Source: Polaribacter atrinae (lineage in GTDB: Bacteria; Bacteroidota; Bacteroidia; Flavobacteriales; Flavobacteriaceae). Taken from it: DNA of 64,000 nucleotides. The stretch spans positions 56,001-120,000 of the forward strand of contig NZ_CP150660.1 in the NCBI RefSeq assembly GCF_038023995.1, in the 5' to 3' direction. The notes beneath the pieces were generated by a model. The model searched no databases. It had not been told where the DNA came from and saw nothing but the letters and a program-made list of their open reading frames with translations. The position numbers and the translations under genes are program-made. This document shows, one piece after another, positions 46,508 to 56,306 of this stretch. How positions within the stretch are numbered: position 1 is the stretch's first letter; the number at the start of each line of letters is the position of its first letter.

Positions 46508-48046
46508 TTAGTATCCAGGGTTTTGATCAGTAAGAGATAACTTAGAATTTTTATCGATTTCTGTAATTGGAATAGGGTATAAATCATTTGTAGAGCTATA
46601 ACCGGTTCCAGATAATTCTGTTGCTGCTTTACCCCAACGAACTAAATCCCAGAAACGTTGTCCTTCATGTGGTAATTCTAAGAATTTTTCATTAACAATA
46701 GCTTCAAATAACGCATCACCTGTTAAATTCACATCAATATTTGCTAAACCAGCTCTGTTTCTAACTTTATTTAACTCTGTTCTTGCCATACCGTCTTGTC
46801 CGTCTTTATTATAAGCTTCTGCAGCTAATAATAATACTTCTGCATAACGAAACAGTCTGTAGTTTGTACCGTAATTTAATTCTTTAACACCATCACTACT
46901 TGTGTCTTCTAGTTTTGTACCATATTTTATTCTAATAGCACCTTCATAATCCCAAATTACACCACCAGTTGCTGCTGTTGGGTCTACAGAACCACCTGCA
47001 GCAATTAATTTAGCTTCTGTCATAAGCGTTGCTGCTTTTCTTTTTGTATCACCAGCGGCTTCAAAAGCTTTTACCAATTTACTAGTAGGTAAGTTAAATC
47101 CCCAACCGTTAATAAGACCTGTTCCAGTAACATCAAAAATTCCATCACCTCTTGGGCCCATTAGTTGTATGTGTAAGTTACTTTCGTTTCTACCACCCCA
47201 AGCAAGGTTTCCCCAGTCTCTAGCTGATGTAGATATGTATCCCATTTCGAATAATGATTCTTTTCCGAATTCTTTATGGATACTCCAAACGTCTTCTGGG
47301 TTTGTTTCTAAGTCTATAGCAGGGTTGTCTATTACAGATTTAAAGAAAGGGATAGCATCGCTATATTTTTCTTGAAAAACCAATACTTTTCCCATTAATG
47401 CTTCTGCAGTTTCTGATGTTGCTCTAAAACTATCTGATTGTCCTTTACCCGGTAAATCAGCAATTGCAGCAGTTAAATCTAATTCTACTTGCGTATAAAT
47501 AGCTGCTCTAGAAGATTTTTCTATTCCAAAATCTTCAGCTTTTTCAGGTAATGTTAATCTTAAAGGAACATCACCAAACATGGTAGTTAACTCAAAATAA
47601 CACCAAGCTCTCATAAATTTTGCTTCTGCTAAAGCTCTGTCTTTATTTCCTAAATTACTATCAGAAATGTTATTGATAACTAAGTTAGAAAGTGCAATAG
47701 TTCTGTAATATAAATCCCAAACACTCGCTATAGATACATTAGATGACGATACTTTGGCATAATCATCAATGTTTTGAAGTTGATTTTGATCATTTTCATT
47801 TCCACCGGCTGCATTAGAATCGTCACCTGGAAGTAATTTTACTAAAAAAGCGCTGCTCCAATCTTTGCTGTAGTTGTGTTGCATTAAATCATAGATACCT
47901 ATAATTGCCGTTTCTACATTTTCTTCTTCAAGAAAATATGTATCTAATTCTTCTACATTTATTCTAGGGTTTTCTGTAAACTCATCGGTACAAGAAAAGA
48001 TTCCTAGAAAAAGAATTCCTATAATTGTTAAAAATGTTTTTTTCAT
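46508..48046 (-). CDS. SusD/RagB-family lipoprotein (second pair)
   Basis: 512 residues; lipoprotein signal ending GIFSC. SusD features: NVETAIIGIYDLMQHNY, EAKFMRAWCYFELTTMFGDVPL, RLFRYAEVLLLAAEAYN, ELPHEGQRFWDLVRWG and LYPIPITEID. Preceded by a SusC frame 18 bases upstream that has lost its N-terminal part. The pair converges on the first SusCD unit and is not closely related to it. No regulator, enzyme or sigma factor accompanies this pair here. Confidence 0.92.
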   Translation of the reverse strand: MKKTFLTIIGILFLGIFSCTDEFTENPRINVEELDTYFLEEENVETAIIGIYDLMQHNYSKDWSSAFLVKLLPGDDSNAAGGNENDQNQLQNIDDYAKVSSSNVSIASVWDLYYRTIALSNLVINNISDSNLGNKDRALAEAKFMRAWCYFELTTMFGDVPLRLTLPEKAEDFGIEKSSRAAIYTQVELDLTAAIADLPGKGQSDSFRATSETAEALMGKVLVFQEKYSDAIPFFKSVIDNPAIDLETNPEDVWSIHKEFGKESLFEMGYISTSARDWGNLAWGGRNESNLHIQLMGPRGDGIFDVTGTGLINGWGFNLPTSKLVKAFEAAGDTKRKAATLMTEAKLIAAGGSVDPTAATGGVIWDYEGAIRIKYGTKLEDTSSDGVKELNYGTNYRLFRYAEVLLLAAEAYNKDGQDGMARTELNKVRNRAGLANIDVNLTGDALFEAIVNEKFLELPHEGQRFWDLVRWGKAATELSGTGYSSTNDLYPIPITEIDKNSKLSLTDQNPGY

Positions 48047-48064
48047 AATATGTTGTATTTTTTA

Positions 48065-50280
48065 TTAAAAATCTAAAGAGAGTCCGAATACTGCTTTGGC
48101 AGCTGTTGGGTAAAAACCTCTGTCTACACCTATAGAATTATAGTTAAAATTTCCTATTTCTGGATCTAAACCTTTGTATCCTGTAATGGTGAAAAAGTCA
48201 TCTAAAGAAACATACATTCTTAAATTTTTGAGATGTACTTTGTTGGTGAATTTTTCTGGTAAAGTATACCCAAACTGAATTTGTTTTATTCTCATAAAAG
48301 AACCATCTTCTACCATTAAATCTGTTTCATAAGAACCAGTTACACTTGCAGCGCCTGGAAAATTAGCTACATCACCTGGGTTTTGCCATCTCTCATTAAA
48401 GAAGTGGACAGGTTTGTTGGTAATAGGTCTTGATGGTTGATGATACGTTGCAATAATATCATTACCTATAGTTCCTTGAAATTGTAAGTTAAAATCAAAA
48501 GCTTTATAACCTAAGTTGATGTTTCCACCAAATAAAACATCTGTATGTGGTGAACCTATATTTGTTTTATCTGCAGAAGTAATTCCTGCAACACCATCTG
48601 TGTCTTTTATGATTACTTCTCCAGTTGCAGTATTAATTCCGTCTGTTTTATATCCGTAAAAATACCAAGATGGTTGTCCTTCTGTAAACCTTGTAATTCC
48701 ATCTGCATTTTGAGGAGCACCAGCTCCAGGTAGAGAAGTTCCTTCTGGAACAAAAAGAATTTCTGTAACGTTATTTTGTAAAGTAGATAAGTTTGCATTA
48801 AGATTATATCTAAGACCGTTTTCTGTTGTATCTCCATAACCTATTTCAAATTCAAAACCTTTATTTTCTATAGTACCTGCATTAAACTCATTAAAAACAA
48901 ACCCTGCAGAACCTGGTGTAATTAAAGAACCATCGTTAATAATGGCATCTCTTGTTGTCTTTTTATAATAATCAACAGAGAAAGTTAACCTGTTTTGTAA
49001 AGCTTTCAAATCTACACCTAAATCTAATTGTTCTGATGTTTCCCATACTAAGTTAAGGTTAGAATATCCCGTAATTTGTGCTCCTGTATTTCCTAAATAA
49101 TCGATACTTTGTCCGTTTATTGTTGAGGTAATATAGGTTCTATCTGAGTTACCATTTAAGTTATTTCTACTTCCGTTTTGTCCCCAACTTGCTCTTAATT
49201 TGAAATAATTTAATTTAGAGTCTTCTTTCCAAAAATCTTCTTTAGAAACTACCCAACCTGCAGAAAATGCTGGAAATGTACCTGCTTTATTTGCTGTTGG
49301 AAACTTATCTGATTTATCTCTTCTTACAGAGGCTTCGAATAAATATTTACCAGAATAATCGTAAGAAAATCTACCAAACATAGATACCATATTATCTGGT
49401 GATGGATCTATTAAGTTTATTTGTGTGTTAAAGTCTGGTAAGTCAAAATCGAAACCTACAAAGTCTGCAATAGAAGCAGAACCACTTCTAGATGTTGGTG
49501 TTGTAACTCTTGTTTCTTCTGCAGAATATCCTGCTAATAATTTAAAGTTATGATTACCAACTACTTTTTCATAAGAAGCAAAGTTTTCCCACAACCATCT
49601 TTTAGATTTTACAATTGTTTGAGAACCTGTATAGGTTGTATTTGCTGCTTCTGACGATACATAATATGGGGTGACAGTATTTCTGGTATCCCATTGATTT
49701 TTATCATACCCTAACCTTGTTGTAAAAGAGAAACCGTCAAAAGGTTTAAATTTTAAATACGCTGAGGTTAAGAATTGATACGCATCTACAGTTGTTCTAT
49801 TAATGTTGTTTGCATAGGCAACAGGATTTATTACTTCTCCTGTAGAATAACTTGGATATCCATATACATTGCCATTTCTGTCTTTTAATACAGGAACATT
49901 GTTTGTGTTAGCACGATCTATAACCGATTGCGGTACACTTCCATTGGTATAAGTAACAGGAGTTAAAGGATCTATAATCAACATATTTTGTATAACTCCT
50001 CTTGTATCATTGTTTTCTTGAATTCCGCTTTTATCTGAAGAAGAATAGGTAGAATTAACACCCACTTCTAACCATTTTGCAACATCAGCTTTTAAGTTTA
50101 CTCTAAAAGTAGATCTCTTAAAAGAAGTACTGCCATCACCAACGATACCTTCTTGGTCTAAATGAGATGCAGAAGTATAATATGATAATTTTTCTGTAGC
50201 ACCAGATAGGTTAATGTCGTTTCTGTGCATTATAGCTGGCGAGAATGTTTCTTCAATCCAATCGGTATCATACCCATTTC
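48065..50280 (-). pseudogene. SusC-family receptor lacking its N-terminal third
   Basis: The frame covers only the barrel. Recognisable homology begins at NGYDTDWIEETFSPAI (about 50280) and runs to the C-terminus (FGLSLDF). Signal peptide, carboxypeptidase-like domain, TonB box and plug, which should add about 250-300 residues, are absent. Upstream the frame stays open to a stop at 50351-50353 without a start codon or SusC-like residues; an internal ATG at 50230 lies within the barrel. This is a 5' deletion rather than a point mutation, and it removed the promoter region too, so the following susD may be silent. Confidence 0.85.
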
Positions 50281-50793
50281 TCTTAAAATTAAAAATATTT
50301 CTGATAAAATGCAGAATTTGGTAACTAAATATTATGAAAATATGTTTATTCTAAATAAGGTTTGTGTTTCATAAAATTAGGTATAGAAATTTCTATTATT
50401 AGAAATAATCAGTTTGTCATTTTACAATTTTAGTTAACTTTTATTTGGTTGTAGAAAAGAGGATATTCTTTTTCTTTAGCATTTAAAGATAGTTTTACAG
50501 AACAAAATTAGATGCAACAAATTAAACATCTAATAACAGAGATGTTGTTTTTTATAACAAGTAAAATAAATAAACCCTTATTTATGAAGGGTAAGAGAAG
50601 TATCCATTAAAAAAAAGTTGCATTGAGTAGATTGATTACAAGTATAGATGCGTATTATTTTTTTTTAAAATAGAACTCTCATAAATTTTATTACACACTT
50701 GTAATTATTAAAGAGCATAAAAAAAACACCTCGTTAAAGGTGTTTTTATTTGTATAAATTATAAGATTCAGAAACTAGTTTCGCATCCTAAAA
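50281..50793. other. Intergenic region beside the truncated SusC; no gene seen
   Basis: AT-rich sequence with no ORF of substance. The left end is the breakpoint of the truncated SusC. I find no transposase, inverted repeat or target duplication at the breakpoint. The right end holds the terminator of the CBS-domain gene (50724-50745). Confidence 0.5.
50724..50745 (-). terminator. Terminator of the CBS-domain PLP enzyme gene
   Basis: AAACACCT (50724-50731) pairs with AGGTGTTT (50738-50745); the U-run on the minus strand follows. Confidence 0.85.
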
Positions 50794-52152
50794 TTACATA
50801 GCGCTAATAATATCGTACTTTGTAATAATCTGATGATTTCCGTTCTCTAAATCAACCAAAACAGCATCATTTTCTTTGGTTATCAACTTAGAAATATCTT
50901 CTAATTTTGCAGTTATTTTTACAATAGGATATGGTTTACCCATAATGTCTTTAATAGGTTTGTCTGCAATATTTTTATCAGCAATAAAATTGTGTAATAA
51001 AACAGACTCATTAATAGAACCTACAAAACCGTGAATATCTTTTACTGGAATCTGAGAAATTTTATATTCTTTCATACGCTCAATAGCATGCGAAACCAAT
51101 TCTTCTGTTTGTGCGGCAACCAAAGGAGTGTTATCATGGTTTTTAATTAAACCAGCAGCAGTTTTAATGTCTTCTTCTAAGAAACCTCTGTCTCGCATCC
51201 AATCGTCATTAAACATTTTACCCACATATCTACTTCCGTGATCATGAAATACAACTACAACAACGTCCTCTTTTGTAAAGTTTTCTTTTAATTGCAACAA
51301 ACCTTTTATAGCAGAACCTGCAGAGTTTCCTACAAAAATCCCTTCCTCTTTGGCAATTTTTCTAGTATAAACCGCAGCATCTTTATCTGTTACTTTGGTA
51401 AAACCATCAATTAAAGAAAAGTCAACGTTTTTAGGTAAGATATCTTCTCCAATACCTTCTGTTATATAAGGATACACCTCATTTTCGTCAAAAATACCTG
51501 TTTCATGGTATTTTTTAAACACAGAACCGTAGGTATCAATTCCCCAAATTTTAATGTTTGGGTTTTGCTCTTTTAAGTATTTTGCCGTTCCAGAAATAGT
51601 ACCTCCAGTACCAACACCAACTACTAAATGAGTGATTTTTCCATCCGTTTGTTCCCATATTTCAGGACCCGTTTGCTCATAATGTGTTAAAGCGTTACTC
51701 GGGTTGTCATACTGATTTACATACCAAGAATTTGGCGTTTCTGCACCCAAACGTTTTGAAACCGAATAATAAGAACGAGGATCTTCTGGTTCTACGTTTG
51801 TAGGACACACAATTACTTCTGCACCAACGGCACGTAAAATATCCATTTTTTCTTTAGATTGCTTGTCAGATATTACAAAAATACATTTGTAACCTTTTAC
51901 AATTGCAGCCAAAGCCAACCCCATTCCGGTGTTTCCAGAAGTCCCCTCTATAATGGTTCCTCCAGGTTGTAAACGACCATCTGCCTCTGCATCTTCAATC
52001 ATTTTTAAAGCCATTCTATCTTTAATAGAATTTCCCGGATTAAAAGTTTCAACCTTTGCCAATACCAAAGCATCTACTTCTTTTGTTACCGAATTTAACT
52101 GCACCAATGGTGTATTACCAATGGTTTCTAATATATTTTTAGCGTATTTCAT
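50794..52152 (-). CDS. Cystathionine beta-synthase-type PLP enzyme with tandem CBS domains
   Basis: 452 residues. PLP-dependent fold II enzyme: IGNTPLVQLNSV at the start, the PLP lysine in NPGNSIKDRMALKM near residue 42, phosphate-binding GTSGNTG, and GVGTGGTISGTAKYL. The C-terminal 110 residues hold two CBS modules. Architecture matches cystathionine beta-synthase, though cysteine synthase activity is also possible. A longer open frame reaches 52218, but the extra 22 residues would be encoded by repeat element C-prime, so ATG 52152 (MKYAKNILETIGNTP) is preferred. Confidence 0.92.
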   Translation of the reverse strand: MKYAKNILETIGNTPLVQLNSVTKEVDALVLAKVETFNPGNSIKDRMALKMIEDAEADGRLQPGGTIIEGTSGNTGMGLALAAIVKGYKCIFVISDKQSKEKMDILRAVGAEVIVCPTNVEPEDPRSYYSVSKRLGAETPNSWYVNQYDNPSNALTHYEQTGPEIWEQTDGKITHLVVGVGTGGTISGTAKYLKEQNPNIKIWGIDTYGSVFKKYHETGIFDENEVYPYITEGIGEDILPKNVDFSLIDGFTKVTDKDAAVYTRKIAKEEGIFVGNSAGSAIKGLLQLKENFTKEDVVVVVFHDHGSRYVGKMFNDDWMRDRGFLEEDIKTAAGLIKNHDNTPLVAAQTEELVSHAIERMKEYKISQIPVKDIHGFVGSINESVLLHNFIADKNIADKPIKDIMGKPYPIVKITAKLEDISKLITKENDAVLVDLENGNHQIITKYDIISAM

Positions 52153-52189
52153 TATTTCTATTTTCGAGTGTAAAGGTAAATTAATTTTT

Positions 52190-52285
52190 GGGCGTTCCCA
52201 AAAAGGTCGCGCTTTCATTACTCGCTTTTAACACTTTTTAAGAAGTGTTAAAGAGCTTAAACATACCATTCAATCGCTAACGCAA
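52190..52285 (-). repeat. Structured dispersed element, copy C-prime
   Basis: Minus strand: GCGTTAGCGATTGAATGG, then a longer central hairpin (TTTAACACTT / AAGTGTTAAA), GAAAGCGCGACCTTTTTGGG and AACGCCC. The middle is unrelated in sequence to other copies but still palindromic. It faces copy C, and the outer 27 or so bases of the two are near-perfect inverted repeats. It overlaps the over-long 5' end of the CBS-domain ORF. Confidence 0.7.
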
Positions 52286-52327
52286 ATTGTTTGCCAGCAA
52301 TTTGTATTTACCAAAGCTAACAGCTTG

Positions 52328-52412
52328 TTTGCGTTAGCGATTGAAACGGCATCCTTTTTAGAGGTACGAGAAAAAGATATAGTGGAAAGCGCGACCTTTT
52401 TAGGGAACGCCC
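52328..52412 (+). repeat. Structured dispersed element, copy C
   Basis: Plus strand: GCGTTAGCGATTGAAACGGCATCC, hairpin CTTTTT/AAAAAG, GATATAGTGGAAAGCGCGACC and GGGAACGCCC. With C-prime it fills the whole gap between two minus-strand genes and ends 5 bases before the permease stop codon. Confidence 0.75.
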
Positions 52413-52417
52413 AAATG

Positions 52418-53653
52418 TTAAGTAAATTTAATAGACTTAGATGGATTGATTTTAGTAATGATATAAGAAGGAATAATCAACATTAAAAAAGACATAATTA
52501 ACGTACCAATATTTAGCAATACAATAGCTTTTAAAGAAATGTAAACAGGCATTGTAGTTACATAATAAGTTTCTGGATTAAGCGTAATCAACTTAAAGTA
52601 ATATTGTACAAAAAGGATTGATAAACCAATGATATTTCCCAAGAATAAACCTTTTAAAATAAGATAAGAGGCGTTGTATAAAAATATTTTTCGAATGCTT
52701 GTATTTGTACTTCCTAAGGCTTTTAAAATACCGATCATCTGTACACGTTCTAAAATTAAAACGAGTAGGGCAGTAACCATATTTATACCAGCAACCAAGA
52801 TCATAATGGCAATAATAAACCATACGTTATTGTCAAAAAGTTCTATCCATTCAAATACAGCAGGGTAACTGTCTAAAATAGTTTTACTGTTTAAAGTAGC
52901 TCCTGTATTGCTGTAAATCTCTTCTCCTTTTTCTTCAATTTTATCAAAACTATCTAAAATAACTTCAAAACCTCCAACTTCATTATCAGACCATTTGTTG
53001 AGGTTTTGTACCTCTCTAATGTCACCAATCATCATACTTTTATCAAATTCTGCAAAACCAGAATTATAGATTCCTACTATGGTATATTTTCTATTTGATG
53101 GCAGTTTACTAGTAGCTGTTTTTATAAAAGTAGCTAAAATAGTATCGTTTAATTTTAATTGTAAACGATTTATAATGGTCTGAGATAATAAAACTTCACG
53201 GGTTCTATCTTGGTTAAAATTGGGTACTCTACCTTCTCTTAAATATTCTTTAAAAAAAGACCAATCGTAATCTGTAGAAACTCCTTTAAAGATGATGCCT
53301 TCAAAGGCTGTTTTTGTTCTTAAAATTCCTGCTTTATTTGCAAAAACCTGAATGTTTTTAATGCCGTCTACATTTTTAAACTTCGGATAAAAATCTTGAT
53401 TTTTATTTATAGGTACGGTAGATACATCAGAATTATTAGCATCGTAATTTACAATTTGAACATGGCCTTTAAATCCCGCCATTTTATCGCGAATTTTATA
53501 TTGCAGGCCAGCACCTGTTGCTACAGCAATTAGCATAATAATAATTCCCAAAGCAATTGCTGTAATGGCAATTTTTATTATTGGAGATGAAATGCTATTT
53601 TTATACTTTTTACCGGCAATAATGCGTTTTGCTATAAATAACTCGTAATTCAA
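52418..53653 (-). CDS. LolC/FtsX-type ABC transporter permease
   Basis: 411 residues: one membrane segment near residues 25-50, a large periplasmic MacB-PCD-like domain (residues 55-260), then the FtsX domain with three C-terminal segments. The N-terminus NYELFIAKRIIAGKKYKNSISSP is typical of LolC/LolE relatives, which extract lipoproteins from the inner membrane with an ATPase partner; none is adjacent here. The start is TTG at 53653, 3 bases from the divergent namZ start. A TACTTTTG box on its strand lies at 53677-53684, inside namZ. Confidence 0.88.
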   Translation of the reverse strand: MNYELFIAKRIIAGKKYKNSISSPIIKIAITAIALGIIIMLIAVATGAGLQYKIRDKMAGFKGHVQIVNYDANNSDVSTVPINKNQDFYPKFKNVDGIKNIQVFANKAGILRTKTAFEGIIFKGVSTDYDWSFFKEYLREGRVPNFNQDRTREVLLSQTIINRLQLKLNDTILATFIKTATSKLPSNRKYTIVGIYNSGFAEFDKSMMIGDIREVQNLNKWSDNEVGGFEVILDSFDKIEEKGEEIYSNTGATLNSKTILDSYPAVFEWIELFDNNVWFIIAIMILVAGINMVTALLVLILERVQMIGILKALGSTNTSIRKIFLYNASYLILKGLFLGNIIGLSILFVQYYFKLITLNPETYYVTTMPVYISLKAIVLLNIGTLIMSFLMLIIPSYIITKINPSKSIKFT

Positions 53654-53656
53654 ATT

Positions 53657-54928
53657 ATGATCAATTTTAAACCTTTCAAAAGTACATATTTATTCTTATT
53701 TCTACTGCTGAATTTTCAGCTCATTTCTTATGCTCAAAAGAAAGAAGTTCAAGATTCAAAATTGAATGTTCAAAGTTCAAAAAATGAGGTTTTAGAAATT
53801 AAAACGGGTGCAGCGCAAACCAATCTGTATCTTAATTTATTAAAAGGAAAAAATGTGGCTGTGGTTGCAAACCAAACTTCTGTATTGTCTGTTTTAGAAA
53901 GGGCAGAAGTTGGACCTAATGTTATGGGTTCTAAAAAAGTTACACATCATTTGGTAGATTATTTACATAATTATAACGGAATAAACGTTAAAAAAGTTTT
54001 TGCTCCAGAGCATGGTTTTAGAGGAAAAGCAGATGCTGGCGAGGTTGTAAAAGATGGTTTTGATACCAAAACGGGTTTACCAATTGTATCGCTTTACGGT
54101 AAAAATAAAAAACCATCTGAAGCGCATTTAAAAGGAGTTGATGTCGTTGTTTTTGATATTCAGGATGTAGGTGCGCGTTTTTACACCTATATTTCTTCTT
54201 TACATTACGTAATGGAAGCGTGTGCAGAAGCAGGAATAGAAGTAATTGTTTTAGATAGACCCAACCCAAACGGACATTATATAGACGGACCTGTTTTAGA
54301 ATTGGAACATACTTCTTTTGTTGGTATGCATAAAGTTCCGGTGGTTTACGGAATGACCATTGGAGAATACGGACAAATGATTAACGGAGAAAAATGGCTT
54401 AAAAACGGAATACAGTGTAACTTAAAAGTGATTCCGTTAGAAAACTATACGCATCAAACAGCATATAGTTTGCCTATAAAACCATCTCCTAATTTACCAA
54501 ATGATAAAAGTATAAATCTATACCCAAGTTTGTGTTTCTTTGAAGGTACCAATGTTTCTGCAGGTAGAGGAACCGAAATGCAATTCCAAATTTATGGTTC
54601 TCCATTTTTAACAAAAAGCGATTTTACTTTTACTCCACAAGCAAATGAAGGTGCTAAATACCCTAAGTTTAAAAATCAATTATGTTACGGAGAAAACCTA
54701 CAAGAAACAGAGAATCTTAGTAAAATAGATTTGTCTTTTTTGATAAAAGTTTACAAGCAAAATACGTCTAAAGAATTTTTTAATAATTTCTTTACCAAAT
54801 TAGCAGGAACAAAAAAACTACAAGAACAAATAGAAAAAGGTGTGCCCGAACAAGAAATTAGAAAAACTTGGCAGAAAGATATAGATGCTTTTAAATTGAT
54901 TAGAGCTAAGTATTTGATTTATGAATAG
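53657..54928 (+). CDS. namZ: Exo-beta-N-acetylmuramidase NamZ-type (DUF1343)
   Basis: 423 residues with a signal peptide ending ISYAQ. DUF1343/NamZ enzymes remove N-acetylmuramic acid from the non-reducing ends of peptidoglycan fragments and act in cell-wall recycling. Family blocks: VANQTSVL, FAPEHGFRGKADAGE, DIQDVGARFYTYISSL, LDRPNPNGHYIDGP, and NVSAGRGTEMQFQIYG. A low-complexity insert (KKEVQDSKLNVQSSKNEV) follows the signal peptide. Start ATG 53657 is 3 bases from the divergent permease start. Confidence 0.92.
   Translation: MINFKPFKSTYLFLFLLLNFQLISYAQKKEVQDSKLNVQSSKNEVLEIKTGAAQTNLYLNLLKGKNVAVVANQTSVLSVLERAEVGPNVMGSKKVTHHLVDYLHNYNGINVKKVFAPEHGFRGKADAGEVVKDGFDTKTGLPIVSLYGKNKKPSEAHLKGVDVVVFDIQDVGARFYTYISSLHYVMEACAEAGIEVIVLDRPNPNGHYIDGPVLELEHTSFVGMHKVPVVYGMTIGEYGQMINGEKWLKNGIQCNLKVIPLENYTHQTAYSLPIKPSPNLPNDKSINLYPSLCFFEGTNVSAGRGTEMQFQIYGSPFLTKSDFTFTPQANEGAKYPKFKNQLCYGENLQETENLSKIDLSFLIKVYKQNTSKEFFNNFFTKLAGTKKLQEQIEKGVPEQEIRKTWQKDIDAFKLIRAKYLIYE
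53677..53684 (-). promoter_or_regulatory. Putative -7 box (TACTTTTG) for the permease, inside namZ
   Basis: On the minus strand TACTTTTG matches TAnnTTTG and lies 23 bases before the permease TTG. It is within the namZ signal-peptide coding region. No clear -33 TTG. Confidence 0.45.
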
Positions 54929-54970
54929 AGAAGCAAAGAATTCTTAAGTTCTATAGAAAAACATAGAAAC

Positions 54971-55002
54971 AAAAAAGCCCGTAATTTCTCACGAGCTTTT
55001 TT
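54971..55002. terminator. Probable bidirectional terminator
   Basis: AAAAAAGC-C-CGT / ACG-A-GCTTTTTT stem with one internal mismatch and an 8-base loop, between namZ and the convergent outer-membrane gene; A- and T-runs flank both sides. Confidence 0.75.
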
Positions 55003-55021
55003 AGTTTTGGTTAAACGTTTC

Positions 55022-55914
55022 TTATATATTAAGGTTGTAAGTTAAGCCAACAGTATAATTGGTAGATTTACCAATATTACGACCATCAATTACGCTACTA
55101 ACCCCAACACTAGCACCTAATTCTGGAATAATGTTTTTGTAGATAGTTGCACCAATTCTAGTGTATTCTACTTTAGTTTCAGGGAATTACCTACAAAAGT
55201 ACTATCAGAAATATCAACACCATCTTTAGAAGCTAAATAATCTAACCAACCTTCTACATAAATAAAAGAACTAGCATATCCTATTTTGGTGGTTGCGTAA
55301 TATGCATTTGGTACATCAAAATCATTTCCACCAGCAGTATTATCTGCATCTCCTTTAAATTGATATGAATTTAAAAAAGTAGCAAAAAAACCTGCATCGT
55401 TTTGTAAATGTAAACCTGCAGTTAAGTTGGTAGAAAAAGTATTATTACCAAGAGATAAAATTCCGTTTGCTTCGTAATCTGTAGGGATATCAACACTTAA
55501 ACCTGTAATTACGTCTAAATTAAATTTATTAAAATTTAAACTATAAGCATTGTATTTTAAACCGATAGAAATATCTTGAAAACCATCTTGTTCTGTTGTT
55601 CCGTTAAAAGGATCTGCAATTCCATTTCCTTCTGCAGAAATATAAGGAGCATTTAAAACAACAGATAATTTGTTTGTAATTCCGTATTTAGCATATATGC
55701 TATAGATATTTTGATCAATTTCATTGTGAGCAGGAACTGCGTCCATTTTTGTAGTTCCAGCATAAAATTTTTCATAATTACTAGAAGTATAAGAAGCTGT
55801 AATAGATAGATCTCCTTTTTTAGGAGTAAAACCATCTAACAATCCTTGAGCACTTGTTTGTAATGTTAGTAATAGACCAAAAATTATTCCTAATACTATG
55901 TTTTTTGTATTCAT
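55022..55914 (-). pseudogene. Outer-membrane beta-barrel protein with a 1-nt frameshift near its end
   Basis: Signal peptide (MNTKNIVLGIIFGLLLTLQTSA, ATG 55914), then about 16 amphipathic strands with KLSVVLNAPYIS and ISIGLKYNAYSLN, like the MetA-pathway/phenol-degradation type porins. The first frame ends at TAG 55168 just after VGNS. One base is missing in a G-run at 55182-55184 (plus strand); restoring it continues PETKVEYTRIGATIYKNIIPE and ends YTVGLTYNL at TAA 55022-55024, giving a proper C-terminal strand. A homopolymer error in sequencing is a real alternative. Probable diffusion channel. Confidence 0.8.
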
Positions 55915-56306
55915 TTTTTTGTTTTTAATAATTAGGTTGCTTCGTCGAAAGGTCAATACTTTAATTACAGCAGACTTTTTTTTATGATGAAATTAATAGC
56001 TTTTAAGGGTTATTTATTCAAGAAATAGAAAAGGTTATAAACTCTTTTTAAGAAAGTTATAAATGTTTTTATGACAGGTGTTTTTTTTTGAAATAAATTA
56101 ATTTTTATTCTTTTTTTTAAGGGATATAGTAATTTATAAATAGATAAAAGGCTTTTTTTTTTCTAATTTTTTACTTTAAGAGAAGGTAAATTGAGATTGC
56201 TATGGTCTGTAATTTTTAAATTGAAATATGTTTTAGAGTTTAATCGCTATAAAATGTGTAATTTTGAAAACTAGAAATAAGCTACTTAAATTAATTCTAG
56301 TAAAGC
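55915..56306. other. Divergent intergenic region with T-tracts
   Basis: About 390 AT-rich bases with several T-runs and no ORF. It must hold promoters for the outer-membrane gene (minus) and pyrD (plus). A TAATTTTG box at 56259-56266, 40 bases before the pyrD ATG, is the best candidate. Confidence 0.5.

Noticed and set aside
52152..52218. Longer N-terminus for the CBS-domain enzyme
   Set aside because: The extra 22 residues are encoded by repeat C-prime, and the family N-terminus starts at the internal ATG 52152.
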